A DNA stretch of 64,000 bases from Solwaraspora sp. WMMD792. Its GTDB lineage: Bacteria > Actinomycetota > Actinomycetes > Mycobacteriales > Micromonosporaceae. The DNA lies in assembly GCF_029626105.1 (NCBI RefSeq), contig NZ_JARUBH010000009.1, positions 1,302,001-1,366,000 on the forward strand. The letters run 5' to 3'. Within the stretch, counting starts at the first letter, position 1; every line of letters begins with the position of its first letter. The notes under the pieces are model-generated. The model was not told the origin of the DNA. It searched no databases and saw only the letters and a program-made list of their open reading frames with translations. Positions 50,768 to 58,720 of this stretch are shown here, in pieces. Made by a program: the position numbers and the translations under genes.

Positions 50768-52137
50768 GCACCGCCACCTTCGGGTTGAACGTCGTCGACT
50801 GGGAGGCCCGGGTCGACCCGGCCCGGCTGCGCCGTGAGCGGCTGGCGCGGCTGCGCCGCCAACTCGACGCGTCGTCGGTCGGGGCACTGCTGACCTTCGA
50901 CTTCCACAACATCCGCTACATGACCGCCACCCACATCGGCACCTGGGCGATGGACAAGCTGATCCGCTTCGCGCTGCTGCCGCGCGGGGGGGAACCCGTA
51001 CTGTGGGACTTCGGCTCCGCCGCCCGCCACCACGAGCTGTACGCGCCGTGGCTGGACTACCGGGGCGCGACCGACGGCGAGGGCCGGCCGATCGCCCCCG
51101 CCGCGCAGGGCACCAGTGGCTCCCGGGCCGGCATCTCGGTGCTGCGCGGCGCCTTCCACCCCGACGCCGGCGTCGCCGAGGCGGTCGCGGACAAGATCTA
51201 CGCCGAACTCGACCGGTACGGGCTGACCGACGCCCCGCTCGGCGTCGACATGCTCGAACTGCCGATCCTGACCGCGTTGCAGGCCAGAGGCATCGAGGTC
51301 GTCGACGGCCAGCAGATCTTCCTGGAAGCCCGGCGGATCAAGACCCCCGACGAGATCGCGCTGCTCACCACGGCCGCGTCGATGGTCGACGCCGCCTACG
51401 ACGACCTGTACGCGTTCCTACGCCCCGGCGTACGGGAGAACGAAACCGTCGGGCTGGTCGCCAAGAAACTGTTCGACCTCGGCTCCGAACACGTCGAAGG
51501 GGTCAACGCGATCTCCGGGGAACGCTGCTCGCCGCACCCGCACGTGTTCAGTGACCGGCTGATCCGCCCCGGCGACCCGGCGTTCTTCGACATCCTGCAC
51601 AGCTTCATGGGCTACCGCACCTGCTACTACCGCACCTTTGCGGTGGGCAGTGCCTCCCGGGCCCAGGTCGACGCCTACCAGCGGTGCCGCGACTACATGG
51701 ACCAGGCGATCGAGCTGGTCAAGCCGGGCGCGACCACCGCCGACATCGTCTCGGTCTGGCCGACCGCGCAGGAGTTCGGCTTCGCCGACGAGGAGGCCGC
51801 GTTCGGCCTGCAGTACGGCCACGGCGTCGGACTGTCCATCTGGGAGAAGCCGATCTTCAGCCGACTCGTCTCACTGGAGCACCCCGAGGTGATCGAGGAG
51901 GGCATGGTCTTCGCGCTGGAGACCTACTGGCCGGCCGCCGACGGCTGGGGTGCCGCCCGGATCGAGGAGGAACTGGTCGTCACCGCCGACGGTGCCGAGG
52001 TGATCACCAAGTTCCCGGCCGAGCAGCTGCTCGTGGCCGGTCAGCGCTACTTCACCACCGGCGGGGCGCTGCCGCTGCAGCGGCACAGCCAGTCGCACAT
52101 CAACAACCGGCCCGGTGCGGACGGAGTGGACCGATGA
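50764..52137 (+). CDS. M24-family (creatinase/prolidase-fold) hydrolase, altered metal site
   Basis: The 457-residue protein has a creatinase N-terminal domain and a pita-bread C-terminal domain. Compared with the M24 metal set, the first Asp (PAFFDI), the His (QYGHGVGLS), and two Glu (VFALETYW, RIEEELVV) are present, but the second Asp, normally in SDITRTF, is Cys in RTCYYRTF. Creatinase and ectoine hydrolase are M24 members that hydrolyse non-peptide C-N bonds with changed metal sites, so a similar non-peptidase role is likely. ATGA overlaps at both ends tie it to the dehydrogenase and E1 alpha genes. Confidence 0.85.
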   Translation: MSTATFGLNVVDWEARVDPARLRRERLARLRRQLDASSVGALLTFDFHNIRYMTATHIGTWAMDKLIRFALLPRGGEPVLWDFGSAARHHELYAPWLDYRGATDGEGRPIAPAAQGTSGSRAGISVLRGAFHPDAGVAEAVADKIYAELDRYGLTDAPLGVDMLELPILTALQARGIEVVDGQQIFLEARRIKTPDEIALLTTAASMVDAAYDDLYAFLRPGVRENETVGLVAKKLFDLGSEHVEGVNAISGERCSPHPHVFSDRLIRPGDPAFFDILHSFMGYRTCYYRTFAVGSASRAQVDAYQRCRDYMDQAIELVKPGATTADIVSVWPTAQEFGFADEEAAFGLQYGHGVGLSIWEKPIFSRLVSLEHPEVIEEGMVFALETYWPAADGWGAARIEEELVVTADGAEVITKFPAEQLLVAGQRYFTTGGALPLQRHSQSHINNRPGADGVDR

Positions 52138-53198
52138 CCCTGCCGCTGCAACACCACCTGTACGGCGAGCACGACGCCGTCCTGCCGCCGGGTGACGTGA
52201 CCCGGCACGACAGCGCGCCGATCGACCTGGACACCCGGCTGCACCTGTACCGGCGTCAGCAGGAGATGCGCCAGTTCGAGAAGCGGGCGTACGACCTGTT
52301 CATGCAGCAGCTGGTGAAGGGCACCAGCCACCTGTCGCTGGGGATGGAGGCGATCGCCGCCGGCTTCGGTGTGGCGATGCGCGCCGACGACTACAGCTTC
52401 GCCACCTACCGGGGTCACGCGCACACCCTGGCCCGGGGCGTCGGGATGACCCCGGTGCTGGCCGAACTGCTCGGCCGGGCCAACGGCCTGCTCGGCGGCA
52501 AGGGCGGCTCGATGCACCTGACCAGCGTCGAGCACGGCATGCTGGGCTCGTACGCGATCATCGGCGCGCATCTGACGATCGCCAACGGCGCGGCCTGGTC
52601 CGCCCAGTACCGGGGCTCCGGGCAGGTCGCGGTCTGCTTCTTCGGCGACGGCACCACCAACATCGGGGCGTTCCACGAGGCGCTCAACTACGCCGCCGTG
52701 TACCGGCTGCCGGTGGTGTTCGTCTGCGAGAACAACCTGTACATGGAGTACACGGTCACCAGCGACATCACCGCGGTGCGCCGGCCGGCAGCCGACCGGG
52801 CGGCGGCGTACGGGATGACACCGATCGAGATCGACGGCAACGACGCCGACGAGGTCTACCAGACGGCCGTGGCCGCCCTGGCCCGGGCCCGGTCCGGCGC
52901 GGGACCGTCGCTGGTGGAGGCGGTCACCTACCGCCACGGCGGGCACTCCCGTGCCGACCCGGGCAAGTACCGGCCGGCGGCCGAGGTGGACGCCTGGAAG
53001 GCGTACGACCCGGTGGCGATCTACCGGGGCCGGCTGCGGCGTCTCGGCGTCGACCCGGCGCAGCTGGACCGGATCGACAAGGAGGTGGCCGACGCGGTCG
53101 ACGAGGCGACCGAGCAGGCCAGCGCCGGTGAGCTGCCCCCACCGGGCAGCGCGATGACCGAGCTGTGGGCGGATGGAGGATCGTCATGGCGCAACTGA
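52134..53198 (+). CDS. 2-oxoacid dehydrogenase E1 component, alpha subunit
   Basis: The 354-residue protein is the thiamin-diphosphate-binding alpha chain of a pyruvate/acetoin/branched-chain type dehydrogenase. The ThDP motif runs from GDG at 171-173 (FFGDGTTNIGAFHEALNYAA) to Asn200-Asn201 (VVFVCENN); the phosphorylation-loop region YRHGGHSRADPGKY is present. The substrate could be pyruvate, acetoin or another 2-oxoacid; acetoin-type AcoA is a close look-alike. It overlaps the beta gene by 13 bases. Confidence 0.92.
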   Translation: MTLPLQHHLYGEHDAVLPPGDVTRHDSAPIDLDTRLHLYRRQQEMRQFEKRAYDLFMQQLVKGTSHLSLGMEAIAAGFGVAMRADDYSFATYRGHAHTLARGVGMTPVLAELLGRANGLLGGKGGSMHLTSVEHGMLGSYAIIGAHLTIANGAAWSAQYRGSGQVAVCFFGDGTTNIGAFHEALNYAAVYRLPVVFVCENNLYMEYTVTSDITAVRRPAADRAAAYGMTPIEIDGNDADEVYQTAVAALARARSGAGPSLVEAVTYRHGGHSRADPGKYRPAAEVDAWKAYDPVAIYRGRLRRLGVDPAQLDRIDKEVADAVDEATEQASAGELPPPGSAMTELWADGGSSWRN

Positions 53199-54163
53199 GC
53201 TACCGCGAGGCGGTCGCCCGGGGCATCGCCCAGGAGATGGACCGCGACGAGCGGGTGGTGCTGGTCGGCGAGGACGTTGCCGGTGCCGGCGGGGTGTTCA
53301 AGACGACCGCCGGGCTGCTCGACCGGTTCGGGCCGCGCCGGGTCGTCGACACCCCGATCTCCGAGCAGGCCATCCTCGGCGCGGCGATGGGTGCGGCGAT
53401 GACCGGGCTGCGCCCGGTCGCCGAGATCATGTTCTCCGACTTCTTCGCGGTCTGCTGGGACATCGTGGTCAACCAGATCGCCAAGACCCGGTACATGACC
53501 AACGGCCAGGTCAGCCTGCCGCTGGTGATCAAGTCCGGCAACGGCGGAAGTCTGCGGTTCGGTGCCCAGCACTCGCAGTCGGTGGAGAACTGGGCGATGG
53601 CCGTACCCGGTCTGAAGGTGGTCAGCCCGTCCACCCCGACCGACGTGGTCGGCCTGATGGCCGCCGCCGTCCGCAGCGACGACCCGGTGCTGTTCTTCGA
53701 ACACAAGGGACTGTACGCGGGGCGGGCCGAGGTGCCCGACGGGGAGATCGTCGACACCCTCGGCACCGCGAAGATCCGCCGGCCGGGCCGGGACGCCACC
53801 GTCGTCGCGCTCGGTCTGATGGTGCCCCGGGCGCTGCAGGCCGCCGACGAACTCGCCGGGCGGGGCATCGACGTCGAGGTCATCGACGTCCGGTCGCTGG
53901 TGCCGCTGGACGTGACCACCATCCTGGACTCGGTGCACCGCACCGGGCGGCTGTTCACCGTCGAGGAGAACCCGCGGCTGCTCGGCTGGGGCGCGGAGAT
54001 CGCCTCGATCGCCGTCGACGAGGCGTTCTGGGACCTGGACGGGCCGGTCCAGCGGATCACCACCCCGCACATTCCACTGCCGTCCGCCGATTCGCTGGAG
54101 GACCTGGTCATCCCGTCGGTGGAGAGCATCGGGCAGACCATCGAGAAGGCGCTGCAGTCGTGA
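53186..54163 (+). CDS. 2-oxoacid dehydrogenase E1 component, beta subunit
   Basis: The 325-residue protein is the partner beta chain: REAVARGIAQEMDRDERVVL, GEDVAGAGGVFKTTAGL with the ThDP-activating Glu, TPISEQAILGAAMGAAMTGL, GAQHSQSVENWAMAVPGLKV and the C-terminal domain VIDVRSLVPLDVTTILDSV. ATG 53186 is preceded by GGAGGA and lies inside the end of the alpha gene. GTGA overlap with the E2-like gene follows, so the three proteins should be made in equal amounts. Confidence 0.93.
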   Translation: MAQLSYREAVARGIAQEMDRDERVVLVGEDVAGAGGVFKTTAGLLDRFGPRRVVDTPISEQAILGAAMGAAMTGLRPVAEIMFSDFFAVCWDIVVNQIAKTRYMTNGQVSLPLVIKSGNGGSLRFGAQHSQSVENWAMAVPGLKVVSPSTPTDVVGLMAAAVRSDDPVLFFEHKGLYAGRAEVPDGEIVDTLGTAKIRRPGRDATVVALGLMVPRALQAADELAGRGIDVEVIDVRSLVPLDVTTILDSVHRTGRLFTVEENPRLLGWGAEIASIAVDEAFWDLDGPVQRITTPHIPLPSADSLEDLVIPSVESIGQTIEKALQS

Positions 54164-54945
54164 CCCGCCAGCAGCACAGCCCCCGGGTGCGGCGGCTCGC
54201 CGGCGAACACGGTGTCGACCTGGCCGGCCTGCGCGGGAGCGGCCCGGCCGGTCGGGTACGCCCCGCCGACGTGCTCGCCGCCGCGCAGCCGGCCACCCGG
54301 TCGGCATCGACAGCCGCGACCGCCGCCGTGCCGAGTGCCGCCGCCGTCGTCGTGCCGGCGGCCGGCTCCGGCCGTACGGTGGCAGCCGCGGTGGTCGAAG
54401 CCCAGCTCGGCGTCGCCGACGATCGTCCGGTCGGGCCGCTCGCCGCCGTCGCGCTGCTGCGGGCGCTGCGCCGCACCCCGCTGGCCGACGCCGACGGACG
54501 GCACCTGGCGGTGCTTGTCGACGGCGCGGACGGCAGACGCGGCGTACGGGTGCTGCGCGACGCCGGGGACCTCAACCCGGCGGCCGTCGCCCGCCATCTC
54601 GCCGACCCGGACGGTCTCGCCGAGGAAGCGTCCGCCGCCGGCGACGGACCGGCACCGGCTGTCGCGCTGTGCGACAGCGCCGCCGCCGGCCTGCTGCACG
54701 AGGTCCCGCAGCTGCCGGCCGGGCTGGCGGCGGTAGTCAGCGTCGGAGTACCCGTCGAGCGACCCACCGTGGTGCGCCACGACGGTCAACCGATGCTGGC
54801 CATCGGCGCGGTCAGCACCGTCGGCATCGTCCACGACCCGGCGCGGATCGCACCCGCCGCCGCCCACGCGCTGCTCGGTGCCGTACGCGCCGAACTGGAA
54901 ACCCTCCGCTCGACGACGAACCCGACGACGAACAGGAACCGTTGA
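54160..54945 (+). CDS. Degenerate E2-like protein: subunit-binding domain, no lipoyl domain
   Basis: The 261-residue protein begins directly with a peripheral subunit-binding domain (SPRVRRLAGEHGVDLAGLRG, SGPAGRVRPADVLAA), then an Ala-rich linker and an acyltransferase-like fold (LAAVALLRALRRTPLADADG, RRGVRVLRDAGDLNPAAVAR, VERPTVVRHDGQPMLAIGAV). The N-terminal lipoyl domain of a normal E2 is absent, and the catalytic HxxxDG near the end is replaced by HDPARIAPAAAHALL. GTG 54160 overlaps the E1 beta stop; the codons upstream are the E1 gene, so no lipoyl domain was missed. It may tether E1 to another partner rather than transfer acyl groups. Confidence 0.8.
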   Translation: MTRQQHSPRVRRLAGEHGVDLAGLRGSGPAGRVRPADVLAAAQPATRSASTAATAAVPSAAAVVVPAAGSGRTVAAAVVEAQLGVADDRPVGPLAAVALLRALRRTPLADADGRHLAVLVDGADGRRGVRVLRDAGDLNPAAVARHLADPDGLAEEASAAGDGPAPAVALCDSAAAGLLHEVPQLPAGLAAVVSVGVPVERPTVVRHDGQPMLAIGAVSTVGIVHDPARIAPAAAHALLGAVRAELETLRSTTNPTTNRNR

Positions 54946-54947
54946 CC

Positions 54948-56321
54948 ATGCCCATCGCCACCGTGAACCCGGCCACCGGCGAGACCGTACGGACGTACCC
55001 GTCGATGAGCGACGACGAGATCGAGCAGGCCCTCGCGGCTGCGGCCGCCGCCCGGCCGCCGATGCGGTCCGCCAGCTTCGCCCAGCGGGCGTCCTGGCTG
55101 CGGGCCGCCGCCGACCTGCTCGACGCCGACGCCGACGAGCTGGCCGCCACCATGACCCTGGAGATGGGCAAGCCGATCGGCGCGGCGCTGGCCGAGGTAC
55201 GCAAGTCGGCGGCCGGTTGCCGGTTCTACGCCGAGCAGGCCGAACGGATGCTCGCCGACGAGCCGGTCGACCCGGCGGCGGTCGGCGCGCGCAGCGCGTA
55301 CGTGCGCTACGAACCGCTCGGCGTGGTGTTGGCCGTGATGCCGTGGAACTTCCCGCTGTGGCAGGCGCTCCGGTTCGCGGCACCGGCGTTGATGGCCGGC
55401 AACGTCGGCCTGCTCAAGCACGCCTCCAACGTGCCGCAGACCGCGGTCTACCTGGTGGAGCTGTTCACCCGGGCCGGGTTCCCGGCCGGGGCGTTCCAGA
55501 GCCTGCTGATCGGCGCGTCGACGGTGGACCGGGTGATCCGCGACGACCGGGTGGCGGCGGTGACCCTCACCGGTAGTGAGGCGGCCGGGCGGGCGGTGGC
55601 CGCCGCCGCCGGGCAGGCGCTGAAGAAGACGGTGCTGGAGCTGGGCGGCTCGGACCCGTTCGTCGTGCTGCCGTCGGCGGACGTGACTCAGGCGGCGGCG
55701 GTCGCCGCGCGGGCCCGCTGCCAGAACAACGGGCAGTCGTGCATCGCGGCGAAACGGTTCATCGTGCACCGGGCGGTGCTCGACGAGTTCACCGGCGAGT
55801 TCGTGGCCCGGATGGCGGCGCTGGTGGTCGGTGACCCGGCCGACCCGGCGACCGAGGTCGGGCCGCTGGCCACCGCGCAGACCCGGCAGGACGTGGCCGA
55901 CCTGGTCGACGACGCGGTGGCCCGGGGAGCGACCGTGCTGACCGGCGCGAAACTGCCGGACGGGCCGGGCTGGTTCTACCCGCCGACGGTGCTCACCGGC
56001 GTCGACCCGACCATGCGGCTGTACGCCGAGGAGGCGTTCGGCCCGGTCGCGGTGATCTACCCGGTCGACTCCCTCGACGAGGCGATCGCGGTGGCCAACG
56101 GCACCGCGTTCGGGCTCGGCTCGGTCGTCTGGACCGGCGACCCGGCCGAGCAGCGCCGCTGCGTCGACGAACTGGCGGCCGGCAGCGTCACGGTCAACGG
56201 AATGACGGTGTCCTACCCGGAGCTGCCGTTCGGCGGCATCAAGACCAGCGGGTACGGCCGGGAGCTGTCGGTGCACGGCATCCGCGAGTTCTGCAACGTC
56301 AAGGCCGTCTGGCAGGGCTGA
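54948..56321 (+). CDS. NAD(P)-dependent aldehyde dehydrogenase (succinate-semialdehyde type)
   Basis: The 457-residue protein has the ALDH landmarks: oxyanion-hole Asn in MPWNFPLWQ, cofactor motif TLTGSEAAGRAV, Glu231 in LELGGSDPF and the catalytic Cys265 in NNGQSCIAAKR. The sequence is nearest to GabD-like semialdehyde dehydrogenases. It probably oxidises an aldehyde made earlier in the island. ATG 54948 starts two bases after the E2-like gene's stop; it is the last gene of the operon. Confidence 0.92.
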   Translation: MPIATVNPATGETVRTYPSMSDDEIEQALAAAAAARPPMRSASFAQRASWLRAAADLLDADADELAATMTLEMGKPIGAALAEVRKSAAGCRFYAEQAERMLADEPVDPAAVGARSAYVRYEPLGVVLAVMPWNFPLWQALRFAAPALMAGNVGLLKHASNVPQTAVYLVELFTRAGFPAGAFQSLLIGASTVDRVIRDDRVAAVTLTGSEAAGRAVAAAAGQALKKTVLELGGSDPFVVLPSADVTQAAAVAARARCQNNGQSCIAAKRFIVHRAVLDEFTGEFVARMAALVVGDPADPATEVGPLATAQTRQDVADLVDDAVARGATVLTGAKLPDGPGWFYPPTVLTGVDPTMRLYAEEAFGPVAVIYPVDSLDEAIAVANGTAFGLGSVVWTGDPAEQRRCVDELAAGSVTVNGMTVSYPELPFGGIKTSGYGRELSVHGIREFCNVKAVWQG

Positions 56322-56352
56322 CTCCCTCGCGCCAGCGGTGCCGTGTTCATCG

Positions 56353-56655
56353 TCAACTGCTCAACCTTTTCAAGCGCATCTGCTTGGCGAGCTGAAACGC
56401 CTTCCTCCACGGGAACACGGTTCGTCGGTCGGTGCCGGTGCCTGGTGGGTGTGGTGTCCAATCGTCGTCCGGGCCGGAGATGACCCGGACGCCTTCGGCC
56501 CGCAGGCCGGCGATGGAGCGTTGGTACGGGGCACGGGCGGCTAGTGCGGCGTTGACGAACGGCACGACGACGGTGGGGACGCCGCGTCCGATCAGTTCGG
56601 CGGTCGAGGTGAGCGGGTAGGTGTCGGCAACGCCGCTGGCGAGACGGCAGGGGCG
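56353..56655 (-). pseudogene. C-terminal remnant of a flavoprotein gene
   Basis: The open frame reads GVADTYPLTSTAELIGRGVP, then VVVPFVNAALAARAPYQRSI and AGLRAEGVRVISGPDDDWTP, characteristic of the C-terminal half of the flavin-binding decarboxylase-like proteins encoded next to Xre regulators in actinomycetes. The N-terminal flavin-binding half is missing: upstream the sequence runs into an Xre-TPR remnant in another frame. It is a remnant; it may still yield a 70-residue product from GTG 56565. Confidence 0.7.
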
Positions 56656-57150
56656 TCGATGAGTCGAGTGCGCTGGCGGTGGCGGCGAACTCGGTTACGG
56701 TCCGTAGTGCCGACAGTCCTTGCTCGTGTCGTCCCCACTGGACGTAGGCCGGAGCGACGTCGACGAACAGGGCTGCTTTGCGTTCGGTCAGGGTGATCTT
56801 GCCGATCCTACTTGGCGGGCGTAGGTGATGGTGGTGCCGGCGTCGCCTGTGGTGAGGGCGATGTTGACTCGGTGCTGCAGCACGTTGGTGGGGCCGAAGC
56901 CGGTCCACCGGTCGTTACCGTCGTGCCCCAGTCGGTTGGCGGCCTGCGTCGCCTCGTCCAGCATGGTGGTGGCAGCGTCGCGGTCATAGCGTCGCGGTCA
57001 TCGAGCCGGGCGGCGGCGGATGCCTGCGCGAGGGTGACGGCTTGTCGGGTGTGGCCGTTGCTGATCGGTGCGTGGGTCATGATCCGTGCGTTGGTGCCGA
57101 CCGCGAGGGGGTCGCCGCTGTCCGTATCGGGTGTCACCGACCAAAGGCAT
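56650..57150 (-). pseudogene. Xre-TPR regulator remnant with frameshifts
   Basis: Three frames carry successive pieces of one protein: GDPLAVGTNARIMTHAPISN and GHTRQAVTLAQASAA (near 57110-57000), then LDEATQAANRLGHDGNDRWT and GFGPTNVLQHRVNIALTTGD (56990-56830), then ITLTERKAALFVDVAPAYVQ and WGRHEQGLSALRTV (56800-56700). All are TPR-region signatures of Xre regulators. A 14-bp tandem duplication at 56974-57001 causes one of the frameshifts. The DNA-binding N-terminus is gone. Confidence 0.8.
56974..57001. repeat. 14-bp tandem duplication (AGCGTCGCGGTCAT)
   Basis: AGCGTCGCGGTCAT occurs at 56974-56987 and immediately again at 56988-57001. It is not a multiple of three and shifts the frame of the Xre-TPR remnant, so it is a visible inactivating lesion. 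Confidence 0.9.
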
Positions 57151-57157
57151 CTCGACG

Positions 57158-57313
57158 CTACTGCCGTTCGCCTGACCGACGCCGGTCGGCGTCTCGGATG
57201 GCGTGCCGGACAGCAAGGCGGATGACCCAGTAGAGGGCGACGAACCCGACCGCGTAGATGACGAGGGCACCAATGGGGACGGCGAGGGAGCCGATCTGCA
57301 GGACGTCGGACAC
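57158..57313 (-). CDS. 51-residue membrane protein
   Basis: GTG 57313 opens a 51-codon frame: MSDVLQIGSLAVPIGALVIY, AVGFVALYWVIRLAVRHAIR, then a basic tail ending SGERQ and TAG at 57158-57160. One hydrophobic helix of about 23 residues is followed by a positively charged end, as in a single-pass membrane peptide with the tail in the cytoplasm. It is intact although it stands between gene remnants and the RNase P RNA gene. Family not recognised; the ribosome-binding site is weak. Confidence 0.6.
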   Translation of the reverse strand: MSDVLQIGSLAVPIGALVIYAVGFVALYWVIRLAVRHAIRDADRRRSGERQ

Positions 57314-57410
57314 GGCACCGACGATAGGGGGTTGGCGCCAACGTCGATGCCCGCTGTGCTGACGTCGCCGCCGGTACGCGCGTGGCCCACTCTATCCCTG
57401 AACTGGGGTG

Positions 57411-57839
<429 letters not shown>

Positions 57840-57915
57840 GAGCATCAATCGTACGCAGCCCACGATCATTCCCGCCCGCAGGCCCGGCGGGCCACCTCGA
57901 CCAGCCCAGAACAGT

Positions 57916-57962
57916 GATCTAGAAGAACTATGGTCGATATACCGGCCAAATCCTTCTAGATC
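57916..57962. promoter_or_regulatory. Inverted repeat GATCTAGAAG/CTTCTAGATC upstream of rnpB
   Basis: Perfect 10-bp arms (57916-57925 and 57953-57962) with a 27-base spacer lie about 80 bases upstream of the RNase P RNA 5' end, in an AT-rich pocket that contains TATATCGACC on the minus strand. It may be a binding site in the rnpB promoter region or a scar at the end of the phosphatase remnant. Confidence 0.4.
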
Positions 57963-58375
57963 CACCGCTCGGAAGCTGACCAGGGTCGGCGGAGCGTCGC
58001 TGCGCCACTGCACGATCGTCAACCCGCAGTTGAACTGGTTCAACCCGAGCCACCGCCAGTACGGCGCGTGCAGCGCGTGCCGGACCGCCCAGCCGATCAC
58101 GAAGTTGTGCGTCACCACCAGTTCGTGCCGGTCGACGTCGCCGACCCGCCCCCAGCGGTTCGCCGCTGCCTGTGCCCGTACCGCGCCGGCCGCGAACCGA
58201 CACTCGTGCACCGCGACCCGGGCAGGGCGGCGACGATCTCCTCGGCGGTCTGCACGGCCCGCGTCGCCGGACGTGGTGTGGTGGACGGCATTCCGGCCGC
58301 CGTCGCCGTCAGCGGGCTCTGGGCGCACGAGTTGGTGCACGAGTTGAAGGTCAGCGACCTCGCAAGCGGCAGATA
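57955..58375 (-). pseudogene. Histidine phosphatase (phosphoglycerate mutase-like) remnant
   Basis: One frame carries a C-terminal half (DRHELVVTHNFVIGWAVRHA, PYWRWLGLNQFNCGLTIVQW, SDAPPTLVSF) with the conserved His of VTHN; another frame upstream carries PLTATAAGMP and RAVQTAEEIVAALPG, the middle of the same fold. The N-terminal LIRHGQ motif is not found. At least one frameshift and the loss of the 5' end make it a pseudogene. It ends just before the rnpB promoter region. Confidence 0.75.
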
Positions 58376-58519
58376 GGGTATCTGGCCTTCAACTCGAGCG
58401 CGGAGGCCAACCCCAGCGTGGATGGAACCGGCAGGACGGCGGTCGGCGCAGGGCGCGGGTCAGCGCAGGGCGCGGACCAGCAGCAGGTCGCCGATACCGA
58501 CGCCGAGGAGGCCGATGTC

Positions 58520-58628
58520 GACGCCGGCGGAGCATCGGGCGGCGTACCTGGTGGACGCGGTGCGGGCACACCTCGACGTCGGTGACTTCAAAGCGGCGGG
58601 TCGGTGGGTGGTCGAGGCGGACCGCTGA
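58520..58628 (-). other. Opposite strand of an Xre-TPR remnant (see plus-strand entry)
   Basis: Nothing is supported on the minus strand here; the entry only marks that the stretch between the phosphatase remnant and the MOSC gene holds a plus-strand remnant. Confidence 0.3.
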
Positions 58629-58662
58629 GATCCGCGATCGGGCTGACGACCGGCACCTCACG
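58520..58662 (+). pseudogene. C-terminal remnant of the Xre-TPR regulator
   Basis: The plus strand reads AEHRAAYLVDAVRAHLDVGD and FKAAGRWVVEADR, then a stop at 58626. This matches the tail of the intact regulator at 35159-36334 (AEHRAAYLVDAARAYLDVGD, FAAAGRWLVEADR) with few changes. In the DNA the match continues past the stop with a deletion (GCTGAGAT and CTGACGACCGGC) up to the shared hairpin at 58662. No upstream part of the gene is present. Confidence 0.8.
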
Positions 58663-58720
58663 ACGAGGGAACCTGTATGACCCTTAAACCGGCGGGTTGA
58701 GGGCCATAGCGGTTCCCTCG
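58662..58720. terminator. Inverted-repeat element (bidirectional hairpin), copy 2
   Basis: CGAGGGAACC (58664-58673) pairs with GGTTCCCTCG (58711-58720), and TATG-CCCT/AGGG-CATA plus AACC/GGTT extend it to an almost continuous hairpin. Its left 30 bases match copy 1 at 36333-36363 nearly exactly. The minus-strand MOSC gene ends inside it (stop at 58684-58686). Confidence 0.75.

Noticed and set aside
49195-52137. Plus-strand open frame of 980 codons spanning three genes
   Set aside because: Its last 457 codons are the real M24 gene; the upstream part is an out-of-frame reading of the bicupin and dehydrogenase genes.
42400-56400. Ectoine/hydroxyectoine breakdown cluster
   Set aside because: An M24 hydrolase and a semialdehyde dehydrogenase are shared with the doe genes, but no DoeB-type deacylase or DoeD-type transaminase is present and the importer is of ribose type.
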